Source: Nemopilema nomurai
Lineage: Eukaryota; Cnidaria; Scyphozoa; Rhizostomeae; Rhizostomatidae
DNA length: 64,000 bases
Assembly: GCA_003864495.1 (NCBI GenBank)
Contig: ML133430.1
Coordinates: 273,891-337,890 of the forward strand
Direction: 5' to 3'
The notes beneath the pieces were generated by a model. The model made no database searches, had not been told where the DNA came from, and worked only from the letters and a program-made list of their open reading frames with translations. The position numbers were made by a program, and so were the translations under genes. Shown piece after piece: positions 59,401 to 64,000 of this stretch. Within the stretch, counting starts at the first letter, position 1; every line of letters starts with the position of its first letter.

Positions 59401-62400
59401 GTAAAAGGAGCACAAGTATTCAGACAGTGTCACCATATCTTGACAAATTTTTCAGAAGAGAGGATGGTATAGATTTAAATGGAATTCTGAAAGATTTTTC
59501 TCTTTTAAGAGCACATTTGCAAACTAATGGAAAGTAAGAAGTTTGGAAGCTTATAGGACTGGCTGCGTGAAAGAAGTGATTTTGTTGGGGCTCAAAAACA
59601 GTCAGAAAAATTTAAACATGAAAAGCGTTTTTTGTATTGATCTGTAAATAATAGGTAATACATACCAATTTTAAGTTTTGTGAAGTTTTTCATATGTATT
59701 TAATAAGTTTGATAATGTTCCATAATTTTTGAAAAATGGATTTTATCTATTTTGAATATTGATTGGTGTTACTGAATCAGCACTATTTTCTTAGTTTTTT
59801 CAAAAAACATGTTTTGAAAGAACAAATTTACTTTCTAGAAGCATCCCAGTACACTACATTTTAACATTTTTTCATCTTAGTATCCACCTTTAAGTTTACA
59901 TTGTGAAACTGGTCACTTTGTTAGACTCTTAAGGGACTCAATTAAACATTGATGCTCAAAAGAGACAAAATGTAGATTTGAAATTCAGTCTAAAAGTCCC
60001 GAACTTCAGAAAATAACATTGTTTTTTGTGACCTATTGCAAGGGAGTATGAATGAAAAGGGTTATTATCAGCATCCTTTTGTGCAGATGATGGAATGAAT
60101 GGGATGATTATAAATTTCCGTATAGTATTTAGGCCTCATACAAAATCAGCTTATCAAGAAAGTTTAAAATGCATGGTAAGGCATTCAGAGTAGTCTTCCA
60201 AGTATCAAGTGGTTTAAAAAACGTTTTTTAGTTTTTGATAATATCATTTGACTTAAATATGGAAATGTATCTGTGAGGTTGTGAGAATGGTTTTTTTATT
60301 CATGACCTTTTTTCTCAGAAAGTACAGAAACTAAAAACGCAGCTTTTATGCCAGTTACCCTGATTTTGTCACAGAGCAGGACAATTTGTTTTTCCTTGGT
60401 CACATTTTTGGGCAAGAGAACTTTTACTTCTCAAGATCTGGATTGGAATCTTTATTCTAGCTCAAAGGATTAAAAATGTTTAAGGCAAGTTTTGTGTGCC
60501 TAACCTCAGGCATGGCTGGGTTTTTCATAACAATTTCAGACATCCATACACCTCAAAACCTGCATTTGAGAATTGCCCATCTCAGCCAGTGCTTAGAAAC
60601 AAGACTGTTGTTGAATTCAATTTTAGAAGGTGATTGTTCATTGAAAAGGCCACTTTATCCCATGAATGAAGGCCATGGAAAGTTTTAATCAAGTGTGAAT
60701 GTGTATCTCGTGCTTATTGGGCAGAATGAAGAATCCCCTGATTTATTTTTTGTGTCAGAAGGCGTTGAAGCACTAGAGAGAATTCTAGTCCGAATGGATC
60801 GTTTTTCGTACTATGCATTTGTTTAGGTTGTTTTTGTATACTTAAAAGCTGAACCAAGATGCGGGGCTATTGGTTTTTTAATTACTTTATTTTCGCCTCT
60901 GGGTAAGATACAAAAAGGGCGATGGAACTGCAATGGCACGGAAGGTCAGGGGGGCCATAGTAATAAGTATGTGTTCACGATCTGTTTTTGTTTCAGGGTC
61001 TACCCAACCTATGATCTCGCATGTCCCATCGTGGACAGTATCGAGGGGGTGACGCATGCTCTCAGGACGACGGAGTACCACGACAGAGATCCATTGTATT
61101 TCTGGGTGCTTGACAAACTCGGTATGTTTAACTCGAATTTTGCAGCGCGAAGGCCCTGTTCTCCCATAAAAACTTATGGTCTGTCTTTGGATTCAACAAA
61201 TGTAAAAAAACGGTGGTATTTTGGTCGGTGGTATTTTGGTCGTTGTACAGTTCCCTCGTAACAGGCTTTGGCTGAAAATTTCCAAAAAATGACAGCAACA
61301 ACAACTGCACTTTGAGGAGGCCATCAAAGTATTGCTGCTTACCCTGTTGTCCAGCTGGGTCTCATTGGGACACAAGGGCAGCAAGGATGCAAAGTACGAT
61401 GCAAAGGCCACAGAATGGCATTGTCAAGTCATTTTTTAAATACTACCAAATAAGATCCAACATGTGTTCAATTGGAAATACTTCGATATACTTCTATTAT
61501 TTCTATAATATAGATTCTATAATTCTTTCTTTCTCTTTTGTCAATAGGAATGAGGAAGCCCCATATTTACGAGTATAGTAGACTTGCCATGATGAACACC
61601 GTTCTATCGAAAAGGAAACTGACTTACCTCGTGGAGCAAGGAATGGTCGACGGATGGTATGGTTTTTGTGCTTTGATCTATAGGCTTCCTGGAAATCCGA
61701 GACACGTGTTTAGAACCAGAAATCACTTTTTGTTGAATGTGAACTAACTGTTTTAAAGATTGATTGGAAACGCTTTTTATTATGTAATTACCAACGACAG
61801 ATACAATGTTACAAAGCTACTTTGCTTGAGGTCTCATTGTACCTTTCTGTTTCAATCTCGAAAGCTGCTTTTAAACAAAACGTGAACAACCCTAACTTCA
61901 GTGTTTTGCATCGGGATTTCGTTTTTAGCATGGAAACCCTGCACTTTTGCCCGACACTCCATTCTATAGATGTCTCTTTTGAAGTGGAATCTTTGTTTAG
62001 ACACGTTGACTTGCTTACTGTTTTTAGGAATGATGCTAGATTCCCAACAGTGCGTGGTATTATTAGACGAGGCATGACAGTCGAAGGTTTAAAGGAGTTC
62101 ATCATAGCTCAGGTATTCTTGTCACCCTTTGATTATTTATGCAGCATAATGACGGTAAGGCTCTTAGTAGGAACGACGAAGAAATATCCACTCAGTGAGA
62201 AATGAAAGGATACAGAAATGAGCGTCTGATAATTTCGGCTTTTCTTAGTGCATCAAATATAAAAGGATCTTGTTATTGGTGATTTTGTATGATGCCGATC
62301 AGGGATTGACTGATCTTGGTCAGAGCACTATGAAGCTAGACATGATGCTAGGCACGACATGACACTTCGTTCATTTAATCGCTATGAACTGTGACATTCT

Positions 62401-64000
62401 ACTTGCAGAGCCAATTTCATATTCTATCTTTAAGAAAATTGAAGGCTTAATGACATCCATTTGTTTATGCATCTATATCAAACATTTTGAAAAGCCATTG
62501 AGAATCCAATTTAGAAACTCGGGGAGAAGTTCAATAATCAGCTCGTTTGTATGTGTCTCACTCAAATGTGTAGAACGCATTTTGGAGAGACGTATGAGTA
62601 TGTGTCGCACTTTTGTAGGGCTCTTCACGCTCTAATGTTCATATGGAGTGGGACAAGATTTGGACCTTCAACAAAAAGGTACTACTTCACCTGTTCATAT
62701 TGATTCAGTTGCTGTTGCATTTTGCTCTGTTTTTTGGTATTTGCTGTATTTTTTTTGGTAGACCATTAGAGACGTTAGTGTGAAGTTGTTTCCTAAATGT
62801 TTAACGCAATTGACCATCATACCCCCCCCCCCCCCCAACTGGAAAAGGAAAAATAGTCTAGATACAATGGCCTGGTGTAAGCCTATATTCCTGGATCGTT
62901 TCTGTGTTTACGTGTTTAGAAGAATGTACAGCTGGCGGCATTGGTGAACGAAAAATCCCGAACATGACGCAATTGAAAATATTTTAAAAGTGGCAAGTAG
63001 TAGAGGGTTATCGCTTAGCTGAGAGATAGTCTGCCGAGGAAGACGTCGTCTGGGTACCCAGGACATTTGTCTTCTTTGTTTCCCACGATGAGTAATCTAT
63101 ATGCTTACACTTGCGTTTGTCGTGCTTCAGATAATCGACCCAGTTGCTCCACGGTATACGGCGCTATTGGATGCTGGGAAAGTATTAGTGAATGTGATTG
63201 GCGCATCTGATGGAACTGCACAGTACCCACTGCACCCAAAGGTATGCAACCGTCCTACTTCTCTAATCGCTAATTTTGTCAATTACTCGTCGATCAACCG
63301 TCACAAGTTATGTTACTGATCAATAATAAATCCTCCCAAGGGATGATTTTCGTCATCATTGATTTGTCGCAAACCATGATATCCATTAACAAACTATCGT
63401 CTCAAATCATGATCTTCAACATCACTCAATCGTCCCATGTCGTGATCTTCGCTAGCACTCAATCGCCCCACATCATGATCTTCGCTAGCACTCAATCATC
63501 TCATGTCGTGATCTTCGCTAGCACTCAATCGCCCCATATCGTGATCTTCGCTAGCACTCAATCGTCCCACATCATGATCTTCGCTAGCACTCAATCATCC
63601 CATGTCGTGATCTTCGCTAGCACTCAATCGCCCATATCGTGATCTTTGCTAGCACTCAATCGTCCCACATCATGATCTTCGCTAGCACTCAGTCGTCACA
63701 TATTATGATCTTCATCATCACTCAATCGTCCCACATCATGATCTTCGCTAGCACTCAGTCGTCACAAATAATTATCTTCACCACCAGTCAATCGTTCCAT
63801 ATCAAGATCTTCACCACCAGTCAATCGTTCCATATCAAGATCTTCACCACCAGTCAATCGTTCCATATCAAGATCTTCACCACCAGTCAATCGTTTCATA
63901 TCAAGATCTTCACCATCAATAGATTATAACAAAAAGTTCTTGTACAATGTGGTAATAGTAACAAGTTTATATTTGTAGAACGCAGATGTTGGTGCAAAGA
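50472..64000 (+). CDS. EPRS1: Bifunctional glutamate/proline-tRNA ligase, 5' part
   Basis: Charges tRNA-Glu and tRNA-Pro in the cytosolic multisynthetase complex. Exons: 50472-50520, 51009-51096, 51903-52002, 52332-52488, 52599-52771, 53248-53345, 53699-53825 (or 54158-54284), 54821-55013, 55348-55519, 60997-61121, 61548-61656, 62028-62112, 62619-62678, 63131-63241, 63979 onward. Phases agree, giving about 556 residues before the window ends. The first five exons encode the GST-like domain ([20 protein letters not shown]). The GluRS core starts at [20 protein letters not shown] (HIGH at 225-228), continues with [28 protein letters not shown], and has LSKRKL near 447-452 as the KMSKS counterpart. 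The WHEP linkers and ProRS part lie beyond the window. Intron 55520-60996 contains the Apollo gene. Confidence 0.95.
53699..53825 (+). other. EPRS1: EPRS1 exon 7a (canonical HIGH exon)
   Basis: 127 nt, entered in phase 2 and left in phase 0. It encodes [20 protein letters not shown] and then [20 protein letters not shown], close to human EPRS1. HIGH is the ATP-binding signature of class I synthetases. Confidence 0.95.
54158..54284 (+). other. EPRS1: EPRS1 exon 7b (duplicate exon with DVGH in place of HIGH)
   Basis: Also 127 nt, with identical entry and exit phases, GT donor and AG acceptor. It encodes [20 protein letters not shown] and then [20 protein letters not shown]. It is fully open in frame and 24 of 42 residues match exon 7a. 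The acceptor has a weak pyrimidine tract. Splicing 7a to 7b shifts the frame and meets TAG after 18 codons, so only one can be used per coding mRNA. Confidence 0.8.
55858..56020. repeat. 16-bp minisatellite TGCATGTTTGCTTGTA, about 10 units
   Basis: Tandem copies of TGTATGCATGTTTGCT with TGTATACATG variants, in the large EPRS1 intron. Confidence 0.95.
57110..57394. repeat. Dispersed repeat, copy B
   Basis: Counterpart of 21611-21886 in the same orientation. It ends about 200 bp upstream of the Apollo start codon and contains a C-rich run near 57349. Confidence 0.8.
57487..57500 (+). promoter_or_regulatory. E2F-like site upstream of Apollo
   Basis: TTTTCCCGCCAAAA, a perfect E2F/DP consensus, about 95 bp before the DCLRE1B start codon. 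It supports a dedicated promoter for this nested gene. E2F control would suit an S-phase telomere and crosslink-repair nuclease. Confidence 0.55.
57594..59537 (+). CDS. DCLRE1B: 5' exonuclease Apollo (SNM1B), single exon, nested in an EPRS1 intron
   Basis: Metallo-beta-lactamase/beta-CASP 5'-3' exonuclease for telomere end processing and interstrand crosslink repair in the nucleus; 647 residues. The start ATG has a strong context (GCAAAGATGG). Motifs: HMHADH at residues 32-37, DANHCPGS with H98, YTGDFR with D119, LYLDNTY near 141-147, YSLGKE, and [11 protein letters not shown] near 285. After the domain comes KRPRVPL...GVVFDS, matching the human stretch KRPRTQGVVFES, which separates Apollo from Artemis and SNM1A. 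A long Ser/Asp/Glu-rich tail follows to [11 protein letters not shown]. The YxLxP motif that human Apollo uses to bind TRF2 is not seen. The gene is intronless, unlike the human one, and on the same strand as its host. Confidence 0.93.
   Translation: MANGAVLQDLKVSVDLWRSSKYPWVKYYFLTHMHADHTSGLTPSWRNKIYCSEISKQLLIKKFCLTDDLIETLEMGMPRTFDGNGTESFSATFYDANHCPGSIFILFESRFGRVMYTGDFRCDEAFFENFKSINVGIVDKLYLDNTYFGKKTNFPPRAVVAEKIHDVIRCHPGFQIIIFCYSLGKEDLLVKIAMEFQEWIIVSQEKYDTLEVLGMPNVFATDLESGRIRAVQQKDLSSHEVKSWIESAPTIAIFPTGLFNKENHPYKCNALKETFFFPYSDHSSYSEIVKFLQHLKPSHVIPLVKDNKWDHNEISKITQLGQDQADHREAVLKKQNVVEMEVDNAQNEPINDENMPQHGNEHNVEFQAAAKKKHILKRPRVPLLRKMSSNKGVVFDSTRNSEDGDSVSVTANGPCSKSSKTDTTDNAECFDKCIADVVCDSTINPMVSAAPATEKTVLTTDNPEKEKSESFTVSSRDIAFDNDKGGGNSCSFSSISDEDSKKSDVNEMKDSQNIVLDEKENNCTSADDIIFLDSDGTSFYSDREEDANACKASCTKDLDNHLQNCSTISSKKSQTCEENTNDSFDMDESVSFDAGESAVAKDCKRSTSIQTVSPYLDKFFRREDGIDLNGILKDFSLLRAHLQTNGK
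59538..60996 (+). other. Apollo 3' region and remainder of the EPRS1 intron
   Basis: AT-rich, with an ATTAAA near 59941 as a possible poly(A) signal for Apollo. A 70-codon open frame around 60476-60688 has no recognisable features. No other element is seen before the EPRS1 acceptor at 60996. Confidence 0.45.
62822..62836. repeat. Poly(C) tract
   Basis: About 15 uninterrupted C residues in an EPRS1 intron. Its length is prone to assembly error. Confidence 0.9.
63340..63925. repeat. 33-bp minisatellite in an EPRS1 intron, about 18 units
   Basis: Units of the form TCGTCCCACATCATGATCTT plus CGCTAGCACTCAA, period 33 with drift. The tail (63770-63920) shifts to a variant ending CACCACCAGTCAATCGTTCC. 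Because 33 is divisible by three the array stays open as [15 protein letters not shown] repeats. The array ends about 55 bp before the next EPRS1 exon. Confidence 0.95.

Noticed and set aside
60476..60688. 70-codon frame after Apollo
   Set aside because: No motif, no splice partners, and within AT-rich intronic sequence.
63310..63929. Open frames with [11 protein letters not shown] repeats
   Set aside because: Stop-free 33-bp tandem repeat inside an EPRS1 intron; not taken as a protein.

Overview
The window reads as nuclear DNA of an intron-rich, AT-rich animal. All recognised genes are eukaryotic housekeeping or animal-type families, with short exons bounded by GT/AG. The gene set, together with a DegT-family aminotransferase and a DPH6 that keeps its C-terminal RidA domains, suggests an early-branching metazoan, perhaps a cnidarian. 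That placement is an inference. Gene models were built by hand from reading frame, splice phase and remembered family motifs; no search was run.

Layout. 453-8203 (+): 3' part of DPH6 (diphthine-ammonia ligase), 13 exons. 9674-17901 (+): complete FNTB (farnesyltransferase beta), 15 exons, with one GC-AG intron and a C-terminal CTCS. 17902-21299: gene-poor. 21300-25281 (-): a small coiled-coil gene of seven short exons, found only by chaining splice phases. 25451-25750: hAT-like MITE. 26082-28741 (+): three-exon DegT/DnrJ/EryC1/StrS-type PLP aminotransferase. 28742-33607: two inverted copies of a TA-flanked MITE. 33608-40682 (+): six-exon GT54 (MGAT4-like) glycosyltransferase with a signal anchor. 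43108-43723 and 46704-47577 (-): two tandem LITAF-domain genes. 44768-45308: 11-bp minisatellite. 50472-64000 (+): 5' part of EPRS1 (glutamyl-prolyl-tRNA synthetase). Its 5.5-kb intron 55520-60996 holds a complete single-exon DCLRE1B/SNM1B (Apollo) gene on the same strand.

The most striking signal is in EPRS1. The exon encoding the class I HIGH motif is present twice, at 53699-53825 and 54158-54284. Both copies are exactly 127 nt with the same splice phases, and about 57% identical in protein. The second copy changes HIGH to DVGH. Using both would shift the frame into an early stop, so they look like mutually exclusive alternative exons or a recent exon duplication. Other points of interest are the CaaX-like end of FNTB, E2F-like sites upstream of both Apollo and the coiled-coil gene, and the aminotransferase.

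The genes show no common pathway; this looks like an ordinary mixed chromosome segment. Introns and intergenic DNA carry MITEs, a LINE remnant, microsatellites and several minisatellites.
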